A DNA stretch of 64,000 nt, taken from NCBI RefSeq assembly GCF_013178945.1, contig NZ_JABFDM010000006.1:186001-250000 (forward strand), in the 5' to 3' direction. The notes below the pieces were generated by a model. It did no database searches and had not been told where the DNA came from. It saw only the letters and a list, made by a program, of their open reading frames with translations. Within the stretch, counting starts at the first letter, position 1. Each line of letters begins with the position of its first letter. Shown one piece after another: positions 17,023 through 26,855 of this stretch. Position numbers and translations under genes: made by a program. The DNA comes from Bradyrhizobium aeschynomenes (GTDB lineage Bacteria; Pseudomonadota; Alphaproteobacteria; Rhizobiales; Xanthobacteraceae).

Positions 17023-18885
17023 ATGAGTCTGGCTCAAGACCGCCCGCGAACGAAAGCAGCGGCTGCCCTCACTGACCTTCTCTCGGGCAGCGATGATCCG
17101 GTGACGCGCGGATTGCGGCAGGCCGTCAAGCGCATGGCCGGCATCGGCGTGTTCAGCGGCGTCATCAACGTCCTGATGCTCTCCGGCTCCGTCTACATGA
17201 TGCAGGTCAACGACCGCGTGGTTCCGAGCAAGAACTTGGCGACGCTGGTCGGCCTCTCGGTCATGATTCTGGCCGTCTACGTCATCCAGGGCTATTTCGA
17301 CGCGTTACGCACGCGCATGCTGTGCCGTGTCGCGACCGTGTTCGACGCAAGCTTGCAGGACGCCATCCACCACGCGCTGGCCACGCTGCCCCTGCGCGGC
17401 ACCAAGCCGATGCTCATGCAGCAGCCGCTGCGCGATCTCGACCAGCTTCGCGCCTTCATGTCGAGCATGGGACCGACTGCCTTTCTCGACATGCCCTGGA
17501 TTCCGATCTTCCTGATCGGCATGTTCCTGTTTCATCCGCTGATCGGCATCACTGCCGTTCTCGGCACGGTGGCGATCGTCTCGATGACGCTCGTGACGGA
17601 GCGATTGTCGCGGCAGGCGAGCAAATCCGCCAGCGACACCAGCGCCGCGCGACAGGTTCTCGCCGATGCCACCCAGCGCAATGCCGAGGTGATTCGCGCG
17701 CTCGGAATGCTGGATCGCTTCTCGGCGCGCTGGAACGCCGTCAACGAGCGCTATCTCAAGGACAATATTCGCGCGAGCGACGTCTACGCCAATCTCGGCG
17801 CGGCCGCGAAGGTGCTGCGTTTCATGTTGCAGTCGGGCATGCTCGGGATCGGCGCCGCGCTCGTCGTCTCCGAGCAGGCGTCCGGCGGCGTCATGATGGC
17901 GTCGTCGATCCTGATGGGCCGCGCGCTTGCGCCGGTGGAGATCGCGCTCGGCAGCTGGAAGCAGCTGGTTGCCGCGCGTCAGGGCATCGTACGCCTGCGC
18001 GACATCTGCAGAGCGACCGCAAGGCCGGAAGCGCCGCCGGTGGCGCTGCCACGACCGTTCCGCGAACTGGCCGTCCAGGAGCTGACCGTTGCAGCACCGG
18101 GCACGGATCGCCCGATCGTTCACAACGTGTCGTTCTCCATCAAGGCGGGCACGGGCCTCGCGCTGCTCGGGGCGAGCGCCTCCGGGAAGACCTCGCTGTC
18201 GAAGGCGCTTGTCGGCATCTGGCCGGCTGTGCAGGGAACGGTCCGGCTTGATGGTGCCGCGCTGGACCAGTGGAGCAACGAGGATCTCGGTCGCCACATC
18301 GGCTATCTGCCGCAGGACGTCGCCCTGTTCGACGGCAGCATTGCCGACAATATCTGCCGCTTCGACGAGAATGCGAGCTCGGATGCCATTCTGAAGGCGG
18401 CACAGATCGCCGGCGTGCACGACATCATCCTGCGGCTGCCGGAAGGCTATTCGACGCGAATCGGCCAGGGCGGCATGTCGCTATCGGCCGGTCAGCGCCA
18501 GCGCGTCGGTCTTGCCCGCGCGGTGTATGGCGATCCGTTCCTGATCGTCCTCGACGAGCCGAATGCGAATCTGGACACCGACGGCGAGAATGCGCTCAGC
18601 CGCGCCATTCAGATCATGCGACAGCAGAACCAGAGCATCGTCATCGTCATCTCGCATCGCCCGAGCGCTCTGAATGCGCTCAACATGGCGCTGGTGCTCT
18701 TCGAGGGCAAGGCGATCGCATTCGGTCCCTGTCAGGAAATCTTTGCGCGCGTCGCCGGTGCCAAGGCCCCTGCTGGACCAGCGGTCACGCACGCCACCGC
18801 TGCCCCCAGGGTTGCCGCCCCGGTCGCAGCGCCAAATCCAAACGCCCGAACGCTTCGTCGCGCCGCCCCAGCAGAAAGCGCTTGA
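17023..18885 (+). CDS. Type I secretion ABC transporter, fused permease/ATPase (PrtD/AprD family)
   Basis: 620 residues from ATG 17023. The N-terminal half is a six-helix membrane domain (IGVFSGVINVLMLSGSVYMMQVNDRV and LDMPWIPIFLIGMFLFHPLIG are characteristic of PrtD-type exporters). The ATPase half has Walker A GASASGKTSLSKAL near residue 382, Q-loop YLPQDVALFDGS, signature LSAGQRQRVGLARAV near 487 (Ala for the usual second Gly) and Walker B FLIVLDEPNANLD. A C-terminal Ala/Pro-rich tail of about 45 residues is extra. It exports unfolded proteins across both membranes with the adaptor encoded next and an outer-membrane channel not in this window. The likely substrates are the two large proteins encoded downstream. 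Confidence 0.93.
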   Translation: MSLAQDRPRTKAAAALTDLLSGSDDPVTRGLRQAVKRMAGIGVFSGVINVLMLSGSVYMMQVNDRVVPSKNLATLVGLSVMILAVYVIQGYFDALRTRMLCRVATVFDASLQDAIHHALATLPLRGTKPMLMQQPLRDLDQLRAFMSSMGPTAFLDMPWIPIFLIGMFLFHPLIGITAVLGTVAIVSMTLVTERLSRQASKSASDTSAARQVLADATQRNAEVIRALGMLDRFSARWNAVNERYLKDNIRASDVYANLGAAAKVLRFMLQSGMLGIGAALVVSEQASGGVMMASSILMGRALAPVEIALGSWKQLVAARQGIVRLRDICRATARPEAPPVALPRPFRELAVQELTVAAPGTDRPIVHNVSFSIKAGTGLALLGASASGKTSLSKALVGIWPAVQGTVRLDGAALDQWSNEDLGRHIGYLPQDVALFDGSIADNICRFDENASSDAILKAAQIAGVHDIILRLPEGYSTRIGQGGMSLSAGQRQRVGLARAVYGDPFLIVLDEPNANLDTDGENALSRAIQIMRQQNQSIVIVISHRPSALNALNMALVLFEGKAIAFGPCQEIFARVAGAKAPAGPAVTHATAAPRVAAPVAAPNPNARTLRRAAPAESA

Positions 18886-18888
18886 TCC

Positions 18889-20838
18889 ATGAAACACATC
18901 AACGACTTCAGGCCCTTTGACGACGAAGACTATGTGCGACCCAAGACCCGCGCCGTCGGTCCGCAGGGCGACGCTCTGATCCTCGAGCTGCAACGGCTGC
19001 AAGGCGCGTTCGACGACGGCTCGGACGAAGACCCGCGGCAGCGCCGCGGCTCGCGCGACGGCAAGAAGCGTCGGCGTCCGCCGCCATCGCAAGTCAGGCC
19101 CAAGCCGCGCAAGAAGAAAGGCAGCACGATGGGCCGCGCCATCGGTGCGTCGTTGTCGCTATTCGGTCTCGGCGGCCAAGCGCCGAGGGCGCGCCGGGGT
19201 GAAGGCATCCGCGAGATGGACTGGCAGCAGCCGGTACCGACGCGCGGCTACGGGCCGGAGTTGTCACCGCCGCCACGCCATGCGCCCGCGCGGATGCCGG
19301 GCAACAACAATTCCGCCGCCCTCGTCGATCTCAGGGATGCGCGGCGCGAGAGCGACTTCGGCGGTGCTCAGCGCGCGATGGGACAGCAGAATCTGCCTGC
19401 CCGTCTCGCACATGCGCCTGCCGTTCCGCAAACCGGCGTCCGCCGCCTCGTCGGCACCGCCGGCACGGCCTTGACGACCGGCATGACCTTCATCGCCACG
19501 CAGGGAACGGCGGCGGATCTCGACGACGGCTCGGACGAATCACTCGTTCCGCGTGTCGGCCGCATGTTCGAGAACGAATTGCGGCTCGGCCTGCGTGTGC
19601 TGCTCGTCGCGGGGGTCCTCGGCGGAGGCTGGCTCACCCTGGTTCCGCTGGCCGGCGCGATCGTGGTGCCCGGCAATCTCGTGGTGCAATCCAACGTAAA
19701 GGCGATCCAGCATCCCACCGGCGGCATCGTCGCGGAGATCAAGGTCGACAATGGCAAGCGCGTGGCTGCCGGCGATCTGCTCGTGCGGCTCGACGCGACT
19801 CAGAGCCAGGCCCAATTGCAGTCGATCACCAAGCAGCTGAACGAGCAGCGTGCCAAGATTGCCCGCCTCTCCGCCGAACGCGACGGTCTCGATCAGCCGG
19901 ACTACCCGACCACGCTGACGTCGCGCCCGGACGATCCTCACGTTCGTGCGGTGATCGCCTCGGAGAACGCGCTGTTCAAGGCCCGTGCGGTCACGCGCAG
20001 GAGCCAGAAGGAGTTGCTGCAGGGGCGCATCGTCCAGCTCAACAACGAGATCAGCGGTATGGAAGCCCAGCTCGATTCGAAGGGCAAGCAGATCGACCTG
20101 ATCAAGGGCGAGCTCGCCGGCGTGCAGGATCTCTATGACAAGCGCCTCGTTCCGCTGACGCGATTGACGACGCTGCAGCGCGAAGCCGCCCGGATCGATG
20201 GCGAGCGCGGCCAGCTCGTGTCGAGCGTCGCCGAGACCAGGTCAAAGATCAGCGAAGCCGAGCTGCAGACGGTCAAGATCGACCAGGATTTCCGCAGCGA
20301 GGTGGTCAAGGATCTCAGCGAGGCGCAGGCCAAGGAAGGCGATCTGGTCGAGAAGGGCGTGGCCGCGCGCGACCAGCTGGACCGCATCGAGATGCGCGCA
20401 CCGAACTCCGGCACCATCCATCAGCTCGCCGTTCACACCATCGGCGGCGTGATCAAGCCGGGCGAGACGATCATGGAGCTGGTTCCGGACTCCGACGAGC
20501 TGCAGGTCGAGGGGCACGTGCAGCCCAAGGATATCGATCACGTCCACACCGGACAGGATGCGATGGTGCACTTCAATGCCTTCAACCAACGCACCACACC
20601 GCAGCTGAGCGGCCAGGTCTCGTTCGTGTCGCCTGACATCACCAACGACCCGCGAACGGGCTCCACCTTCTACACGGTCAGAATCACCCTATCGGACGAG
20701 GAACGGAAGCGGCTCGGCAGCGTGAATCTGATGCCCGGCATGCAGGCCGAAGTCTATGTCCAGACCGGCAGCCGGACGATGCTCAGCTATCTGATGAAGC
20801 CGGTTCTCGATCAGTGGCGCCGCGCTTTCGTGGAGTAA
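18889..20838 (+). CDS. Type I secretion membrane-fusion adaptor (HlyD/PrtE family) with a long N-terminal extension
   Basis: 649 residues, starting three bases after the transporter stop. The adaptor proper runs from a membrane helix near residue 227 (LRVLLVAGVLGGGWLTLVPL) through a lipoyl-like segment (AIQHPTGGIVAEIKVDNGKRV), a long coiled coil (about 290-480, QSITKQLNEQRAKIARLSAE), and the closing MRAPNSGTIHQLAVHTIGGV, EGHVQPKDIDHVHTGQDA and C-terminal MPGMQAEVYVQTGSRTMLSY. PrtE-type adaptors are usually about 430-450 residues; here some 210 extra residues, basic and disordered-looking (KKRRRPPPSQVRPKPRKKKG), precede the helix and should be cytoplasmic. They may help select the substrate, which is inference. 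Confidence 0.92.
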   Translation: MKHINDFRPFDDEDYVRPKTRAVGPQGDALILELQRLQGAFDDGSDEDPRQRRGSRDGKKRRRPPPSQVRPKPRKKKGSTMGRAIGASLSLFGLGGQAPRARRGEGIREMDWQQPVPTRGYGPELSPPPRHAPARMPGNNNSAALVDLRDARRESDFGGAQRAMGQQNLPARLAHAPAVPQTGVRRLVGTAGTALTTGMTFIATQGTAADLDDGSDESLVPRVGRMFENELRLGLRVLLVAGVLGGGWLTLVPLAGAIVVPGNLVVQSNVKAIQHPTGGIVAEIKVDNGKRVAAGDLLVRLDATQSQAQLQSITKQLNEQRAKIARLSAERDGLDQPDYPTTLTSRPDDPHVRAVIASENALFKARAVTRRSQKELLQGRIVQLNNEISGMEAQLDSKGKQIDLIKGELAGVQDLYDKRLVPLTRLTTLQREAARIDGERGQLVSSVAETRSKISEAELQTVKIDQDFRSEVVKDLSEAQAKEGDLVEKGVAARDQLDRIEMRAPNSGTIHQLAVHTIGGVIKPGETIMELVPDSDELQVEGHVQPKDIDHVHTGQDAMVHFNAFNQRTTPQLSGQVSFVSPDITNDPRTGSTFYTVRITLSDEERKRLGSVNLMPGMQAEVYVQTGSRTMLSYLMKPVLDQWRRAFVE

Positions 20839-20902
20839 TAAGGCCGAACAGCCGCGGTCCGCGACCTCCCTCGAGGCCTGCAGACCGCGTCAGCCAGTCA
20901 AA

Positions 20903-23041
20903 ATGAACGTTGCAAATTTTCCCCGCACCTCGGATCCGACGATGGTGCCGACAATTGCGATGCCGTCAGCCGGCGCCCGACCGGGCGTACGAACAGACGC
21001 GGCCGGTCGCCTGGACCGACCTCGGCTGCCGCCGCCATCGATGGTGCCGACCCAAGAGGGGCCGCAGGGACTTCGATTCGATTTCAACGACGGCTGCCGC
21101 GTCATGCTGCCCGACAACGGGCCGGCCTGGCGCGTCCGTCTGAGCGATCTCGAAACCGCCAACGTCCTGTTCGACATCGATCTGCGTTCGGGGCACGTCA
21201 ACAGCAGCAAGCGCTATTTCATCCCGTTCAGGCTCGAGGTCTGGTCGGAGGACGAGCTTCTGCTGCGCCATGACTACGACGCCAGCGGGCGCGACGTCCT
21301 GATCCAGTTTCCCGTCGGCACGATCGGCGACGTCATCGGCTGGATGAGCTATGCAGTGAAGTTCAAGGCGCTGCATCAGTGCCGTCTCACTTGCGCGATG
21401 GGCGAGGCGCTGATCCCGCTGTTCCGCAGCGCCTACCCTGACATCACCTTCGTCACCCACGAAATGATCCAGGCGGAACGCTATTACGCCACCTACTCCG
21501 TCGGCCTGTTCTTCGACGATGCCGACCTGGTCTATCATCCCTGCGACTTCCGCGAGGTCGGCCTGCATCGCGTCGCAGCCCATATTCTCGGCGTCGATCC
21601 CACCGAACGGCCGCCGCGCGTCGCGCTCAGCGAGGACAGCCGTCCGATCGCGGAGCCCTATGTCTGCATCGCGGTACAAGCGACGACTCAATGCAAGCAC
21701 TGGAACAATCCGGATGGCTGGGACAGCATCGTCGCCTTCCTCAGGACCGCCGGCTACCGCGTCATCTGCATTGACCAGAAAGCGGAAAGCAGTCGTGGCG
21801 CCTACCGGACCCGAATTCCCGAGGAGGCTGAGGATCAGACCGGTGACCGTCCGCTTACGGAGCGCGCCCGCTGGATGAGGCACGCTGCGTGCTTCATCGG
21901 TCTCTCCTCCGGCCTGTCGTGGCTCGCCTGGGCCGTCGGCACGCCGGTCGTGCTGATCAGCGGCTTCACCGATCCTTCCAACGAATTCGCGACGCCCTAT
22001 CGCATCATCAACCGTCACGCCTGCAACAGCTGCTGGAATGACGCGCGTCATCGCTTCGATCATGAAGACGCGCTCTGGTGCCCGCGATGGAAGGGCACGC
22101 CGCGGCAGTTCGAATGCACCCGCCTGATCAAGGCCGAGCACGTCGAGGCGATCTTGCGCAGCATCCCCGGCTTCGGACAAGGATTGAGCCAGCAAACGCG
22201 CCCGCAAGCCTCGGCCGCTCAGCAGGCCGCGCCGGCCCGGCCGGACGATCCGGCTTTTGCAGCAGGCTCTCAGGCGGCTTCAGCCGGCGGTGACGAGCCG
22301 ATCGCGCTCGCGGCGCTGTTGGCTCGGCCGCGCGGTGACGTTGTCCGTGGCGGCCTTGCAATTGGCGTGACGGTCGCCGCAGGACGGCTGTTGGACCAGG
22401 CCGCCGCTCAGATCGCAGAAGGTGACCGCAGCGCAACGGCCGGCGATCTGATCAGCGCGATGCAGAACTACCGGCAGAGCATCGACATCGTCAGGCACCT
22501 GACCCAGGCCGAACCGGACAATGGCGGCTTTCAGCGCAACCTCTCGGTCGCGTTGAACCGGATCGGCGCCGTGCTGTTCGTTCAGCGAAATCTTCCGGGT
22601 GCATATGCCGCCTATTCCGCCGGCCTCGCCATCATCCAGAAGCTGACCGCCGCCCATCGCGGCCATCTCGGCTTTCAGCGCGATCTCGCCTGGTGCCACG
22701 CGCTGCTCGCAGACGTGCTCGCGGCCCAGGGCCGCCATGCCGAAGCTTTCGAGCATCGCCGCTCCAACGCGGCGCTGGTCACCCAACTCGCCAACACCGC
22801 TCCAGACGATTCGTCACTGCAGCAGTCGCTCGCCACGTCCTACCAGAGCCTGGGCGATGCCTTCGTTCCTCTCGGCAACATCGATGGCGCGCTGACCGTC
22901 TACCGGGTCAGCCTCGGCCTGACCAAGCGCGGGCTCGACTCGAACGGGCAGGATCCGGCCTGGAATCAGCTCTACAATACCCTGCTGCAGAAGATCCGGA
23001 CCGCTTTGTTGGCGCAGCGGAAGACCCCCACGCCGTCGTGA
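20903..23041 (+). CDS. TibC/Aah-like protein O-heptosyltransferase with C-terminal TPR domain
   Basis: 712 residues. After a disordered start, residues 55-430 match my knowledge of the autotransporter strand-loop-strand O-heptosyltransferase family: an N-terminal beta-rich part (GLRFDFNDGCRVMLPDNGP, YFIPFRLEVW), a GT-B fold (IQFPVGTIGDVIGWMSY, CIAVQATTQCKHWNNPDGW, GLSSGLSWLAWAVGTPVVLI), and a cysteine motif C374-x2-C377...C393...C405 (CNSCWND, LWCPR, QFECTRL), the positions of the iron-finger in TibC. Family members transfer heptose from ADP-heptose to serines of adhesins. Residues 500-700 form TPR-like helices. No autotransporter is nearby; the gene follows the adaptor by 64 bases and precedes the two large proteins, which are the likely acceptors. 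Confidence 0.85.
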   Translation: MNVANFPRTSDPTMVPTIAMPSAGARPGVRTDAAGRLDRPRLPPPSMVPTQEGPQGLRFDFNDGCRVMLPDNGPAWRVRLSDLETANVLFDIDLRSGHVNSSKRYFIPFRLEVWSEDELLLRHDYDASGRDVLIQFPVGTIGDVIGWMSYAVKFKALHQCRLTCAMGEALIPLFRSAYPDITFVTHEMIQAERYYATYSVGLFFDDADLVYHPCDFREVGLHRVAAHILGVDPTERPPRVALSEDSRPIAEPYVCIAVQATTQCKHWNNPDGWDSIVAFLRTAGYRVICIDQKAESSRGAYRTRIPEEAEDQTGDRPLTERARWMRHAACFIGLSSGLSWLAWAVGTPVVLISGFTDPSNEFATPYRIINRHACNSCWNDARHRFDHEDALWCPRWKGTPRQFECTRLIKAEHVEAILRSIPGFGQGLSQQTRPQASAAQQAAPARPDDPAFAAGSQAASAGGDEPIALAALLARPRGDVVRGGLAIGVTVAAGRLLDQAAAQIAEGDRSATAGDLISAMQNYRQSIDIVRHLTQAEPDNGGFQRNLSVALNRIGAVLFVQRNLPGAYAAYSAGLAIIQKLTAAHRGHLGFQRDLAWCHALLADVLAAQGRHAEAFEHRRSNAALVTQLANTAPDDSSLQQSLATSYQSLGDAFVPLGNIDGALTVYRVSLGLTKRGLDSNGQDPAWNQLYNTLLQKIRTALLAQRKTPTPS

Positions 23042-23555
23042 GACGGCATCGTGACGGCATCGTATCGTCGATAGACATCATCCCCACCTGCTCGTGCGGT
23101 CGCACAGGCAACGCGCTTTCGCGTCGAACAGGCTTCACGCCGAACAGGACGTGAGCGCGACGCGACGGCCGCTGCCGCACTCGCTTTCCTGACGGCTTCG
23201 CAACCGGGGCATCGCCGGCAAGATACAGGCGACATCTTGACTGGAAGATGCAAAAGGCGTCAGATTGACGCACCCAGCATTTGCCCTTGACCCAATGCTT
23301 CAAGGACTTGGCGGCTGGTCCGGGCTGCACGACAACACACGTGCCTTGCCACAACATCACCAGATTTGCGGACGGCCACACGCCTCTTTTGGCCCGATTG
23401 CTGCGACCAAATAGCACAGTGCGACATAACGGCGCATGCCTCGCGCCCATGACGCCGCGCGGCACACGGCCTCAGCAACGACGATGCCGACCGTATCGTC
23501 CAGCCAGTCTCGTATCGGGGCCATCGGGCGTCGGATGAATTTGGAGAGATGATCC
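23042..23555 (+). other. Upstream region of the first large secreted-protein gene
   Basis: About 510 bases without a supported gene. It contains the element shared with the second gene (listed separately) and ends in a GGAGAG ribosome site (about 23542-23547) before ATG 23556. No obvious rho-independent terminator follows the heptosyltransferase stop. Confidence 0.55.
23351..23426 (+). promoter_or_regulatory. Conserved upstream element with sigma54-like GG-N10-GC core (copy 1)
   Basis: This stretch is recognisably the same as 27235-27318 before the second large gene: both begin ACAACATCA, share CTTTTGGCCC and end TGCGACAT (GCGACAT here). Within it, GG at 23391-23392 and GC at 23403-23404 are ten bases apart in TGGCCCGATTGCTGC, two mismatches from the sigma54 consensus TGGCACG-N4-TTGC. 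The element is about 150 bases before the start codon in both genes. Shared control is well supported by the repeat; sigma54 is a proposal. Confidence 0.5.
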
Positions 23556-26500
23556 ATGGCGAATAACACCTTCAATCCGACGGCGCTGGCCAACGGAACG
23601 TCGAACCTGCTGGTGCGCGCCTCAGCGCTCAACATGTCGACCGACCTCGTCCAGGCCGGTGTGGTGTTCAACGATGCGGTTCGCGCATCACTCGGCCTGT
23701 TCACGCAGGCCGGCAGTGGCAACTCCAATCCATTCCTGGGCAGCTATACGACCGACCTGCACGCGGTGCAGAACGACATCGCGGCGATGCTTGCCAATGC
23801 TGGACAGGTGACGCTCGGCGGCCAAGCCTTCACGCTGAACGCCACCGACACCGCCGTTCTCACCAACGTGCAGGCTCAGATCTCGACATTGCTCACGGCC
23901 GCCCAGCAGACCACGAACGCCGCCACGATCTCCGCGGCAGACCAGACGCTGCACGCGGTCCAGCAAGAGATCCTGCAGGAGATCAATGGCGACGCGCATC
24001 TCTCCGGCGCGCTGAACAAGGTGAACTTCCTCGCCAACACCGGCGGCCAGGACGTCGCCTTCCAGAATTCGCCGGCCGGCGCCGACGATGCGGCGACCCT
24101 GGCCGCCGCGACGGCAGGCAACACGCTCAAGGACGTGGGCCTCGTTTTCAACAAGGTGGTCGAACTGGCGTCCGGCGGAATCCACACCGGCAACCTGCAG
24201 GAGGTCACGACCGACCTGACCGCGATCTCGCAGGGCCTGACCAACATCCTGAACAACAAGACCCAGCTCGCGCAGATCGAAAATGGCGAGACGGCCAACG
24301 CGGCTGCGCTGACCACGATTCATCTGCAGACCGTGCTCGGACAGATCAACCTCGAGCTCAATCAGTATGCCAAGGCCGAGACGACCGGCAATCAGGCGGC
24401 GCTGCGCGGCACGGCCGACAATCTGCTCGACAGCATCGACATCATCCAGGGCGATGCCAATCTCAACATGGCCGCCGGGGGCAACGGCATGCCGGGCCAT
24501 GCCGGCGGCTTCGCCGAGGATCCGGGCGGATTGACCGGCACCGTCACCAAGTTTCAGGACAATCAGGCGCAGACCAATTTCTGGGCCGCATTCCTGGCCG
24601 AGGCCAACACGATCAACGCCACGCTCCAGAAGATTTCGACCGGCGGCGCGCAGGCCAGCGCGGCTTTCCTCACGCAGATTCAGAACTATCAGCAGTTCGG
24701 TGCCAATTTCGACGCGGCCCAGGGCAACGTCTTTCGCGGACGCTTCGACAATGAGCTGCTCAGCGGCACGCTGGAAGCCGACTCGGCGGCTGCAGTGAAG
24801 GGCTTGCAGGGCATTCTCAACGGCGACACCGGCGCGGCGCTGGCTGCCGACAAGGCGATGCTCGCCGCGGCCGGCCAGGGCTTTGCGGCTGACGCCATGG
24901 ACGTGTCCGGCAACAACATCGCGATCGGCGGCGCGACCTATGTCGGCTCGGCGACGACGGTATCGACGGCAACATCGGTCCACGGCCTCGCGCAGGGCAC
25001 GATCCCTGTGACAGCAACTCCCAACATCGCCAACGGGACCGGCGGAACGACCACCACGCCGCCATCGACCGGCGGCGGGACCGGCACGGGCGGAATGCAC
25101 ACGACGCCCGTCAATTTCAGTCCGACCGCGCTCGCCAACGGCACGTCGAATCTGCTGACGCGCGCGACGGCCATTCAGCATTCGACCGACCTGGTCCAGG
25201 CTGGCGTCGTGTTCAACGACGCGGTCCGCGCCTCGCTCGGCCTGTTCAGCCTCGCGGGCAGCGGCAACTCGCCGGCCTTCCTCAGCAGCTACCAGGCCGA
25301 CATCACGGCGGTGCAGACCGACATCGCGGCGATGCTGGCCAATCCCGGCCAGGTCACGCTCGGCGGACAGACCTTCGCGTTGAATGCGACCGACACCGCG
25401 GTCCTCACCAATGTCGAGGCACAGCTGGGCACGCTGCTGCAGGCCGCTGGCCAGTTCGCCAACGCGACCACGCAGGCCGCGGCCAGCCAGACGATCCACG
25501 CCCTCCAGCAGGAGATCCTCGGTGAGATCCACAACGACGCGCATCTGGCGAACGCCTTGAACAACGTGCCCTTCCTCGCCAACACCGGCGGGCAGGACAT
25601 CGCCTTCCAGACATCGCCAGCCGGCGCCGACGATCCCGCCAGTCTCGCGGCGGCGACTGCGGGCAACAGCCTGAAGGACGTCGGTCTGGTGTTCAACAAG
25701 GCGGTCGAGCTCGCCTCCGGCGGAATCGACACGGCGCATCTGCAGGAGATCAACGCCGACTTCACGGCCGTGTCTCAGGGCCTCACGGCGATCCTCAACA
25801 ACAAGACGCAGCTTGCGCAGATTGAGGCCGGTGAGACCGCGAACGCAGCCGCGCTGACCACGATCCATCTGCAGACCGTGCTCGGGCAGGTCAACCTGCA
25901 GCTGACGAAGTATGATCAGGCCTCCACCACAGGCAATCAGGCGGCGCTGCGCGGCACCGCCGACAACCTGCTCGACAGCATCGACATCATCCAGGGCGAC
26001 GCCAACCTGAACATGGCGGCAGGCGGCAACGGCAATGCCGGCCATGCCGGCGGCTTCGCCGAGGATCCGGGTGGATTGACCGGCACGGTCACCAAGTTCC
26101 AGGACAATCAGGCGCAGACGAACTTCTGGGCGGCGTTCCTGGCCGAGGCCAACACCATCAACGCGACCCTGCAGAAGATCTCGACCGGCGGGGCGCAGGC
26201 CAGCGCGGCGCTGATCACGCAGATCCAGAACTATCAGCAGTTCGGTGCCAATTTCGACGCCGCGCAGGGCGCCGTGTTCCAGGGCCGCTTCGACAACGAG
26301 CTGCTCAGCGGCACGCTGGAGGCCGATACGTCCGCTGCGGTGAAGGGCCTGCAAGGCATCCTCAACGGCGATACGGGCGCTGCGCTCGCCGCTGACAAGG
26401 CGATGCTCGCCGCGGCCGGCCAGGGCTTCGCGGCCGACGCGATGGACGTGTCAGGCAACAACATCCCCGTCAATGGCGGCACCTATGTGGGGACCGCAAC

Positions 26501-26855
26501 GACGGTCTCGGCAGCGACCTCGATCAAGGGTACCGCGCACGGCACGATCCCGGTCACGGCCACACCGAACCTCGCCAACGGCACCGGGGGCACGGCGGCG
26601 GCAGGAACGACCGCGGCGGGCGGCGCTGCCGGTGGAACGGCAGCGAACGGAGGCACGTCTACCGGCGCAACTGCGGGACAGACCGGCGGCACATCGACGG
26701 GCACCACCACGGCAAACAACGGCAGCAACAACGCGCACCACGGCGATCATCATCACCATCACGACCACCTCAGCCAGGCCACGCATACGAGCCAGGCCGC
26801 AGCTGTCGGTCCCGACATGTCGCATCTCCACGCGATGCATCACATGTGGGCCTGA
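23556..26855 (+). CDS. Large tandem-module secreted protein with His-rich tail, probable type I secretion substrate
   Basis: 1099 residues, rich in Ala, Gly, Thr, Asn and Gln and apparently lacking Cys. Two modules of about 500 residues (2-505 and 520-1010) are close copies with a 515-residue period; each begins with F(N/S)PTALANGTSNLL, contains LGLF, GQVTLGGQ, LLDSIDIIQGDANLNMAAGG and FQDNQAQTNFWAAFLAEAN, and ends TPN(I/L)ANGTGG. A Gly/Thr linker joins them. The last 90 residues are Ala/Gly/Thr-rich, then His-rich (HHGDHHHHHDH), ending PDMSHLHAMHHMWA. There is no N-terminal signal peptide and no RTX nonapeptide. Export by the nearby type I system and modification by the heptosyltransferase are inferences from position, composition and the missing signal peptide. 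I know no family name for it. Confidence 0.85.
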   Translation: MANNTFNPTALANGTSNLLVRASALNMSTDLVQAGVVFNDAVRASLGLFTQAGSGNSNPFLGSYTTDLHAVQNDIAAMLANAGQVTLGGQAFTLNATDTAVLTNVQAQISTLLTAAQQTTNAATISAADQTLHAVQQEILQEINGDAHLSGALNKVNFLANTGGQDVAFQNSPAGADDAATLAAATAGNTLKDVGLVFNKVVELASGGIHTGNLQEVTTDLTAISQGLTNILNNKTQLAQIENGETANAAALTTIHLQTVLGQINLELNQYAKAETTGNQAALRGTADNLLDSIDIIQGDANLNMAAGGNGMPGHAGGFAEDPGGLTGTVTKFQDNQAQTNFWAAFLAEANTINATLQKISTGGAQASAAFLTQIQNYQQFGANFDAAQGNVFRGRFDNELLSGTLEADSAAAVKGLQGILNGDTGAALAADKAMLAAAGQGFAADAMDVSGNNIAIGGATYVGSATTVSTATSVHGLAQGTIPVTATPNIANGTGGTTTTPPSTGGGTGTGGMHTTPVNFSPTALANGTSNLLTRATAIQHSTDLVQAGVVFNDAVRASLGLFSLAGSGNSPAFLSSYQADITAVQTDIAAMLANPGQVTLGGQTFALNATDTAVLTNVEAQLGTLLQAAGQFANATTQAAASQTIHALQQEILGEIHNDAHLANALNNVPFLANTGGQDIAFQTSPAGADDPASLAAATAGNSLKDVGLVFNKAVELASGGIDTAHLQEINADFTAVSQGLTAILNNKTQLAQIEAGETANAAALTTIHLQTVLGQVNLQLTKYDQASTTGNQAALRGTADNLLDSIDIIQGDANLNMAAGGNGNAGHAGGFAEDPGGLTGTVTKFQDNQAQTNFWAAFLAEANTINATLQKISTGGAQASAALITQIQNYQQFGANFDAAQGAVFQGRFDNELLSGTLEADTSAAVKGLQGILNGDTGAALAADKAMLAAAGQGFAADAMDVSGNNIPVNGGTYVGTATTVSAATSIKGTAHGTIPVTATPNLANGTGGTAAAGTTAAGGAAGGTAANGGTSTGATAGQTGGTSTGTTTANNGSNNAHHGDHHHHHDHLSQATHTSQAAAVGPDMSHLHAMHHMWA

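Noticed and set aside
23688..26354. 888-residue open frame on the minus strand opposite the first large secreted-protein gene
   Set aside because: It mirrors the codon structure of the plus-strand gene, has no ribosome site and no domain; the plus frame has paralogy in three modules.
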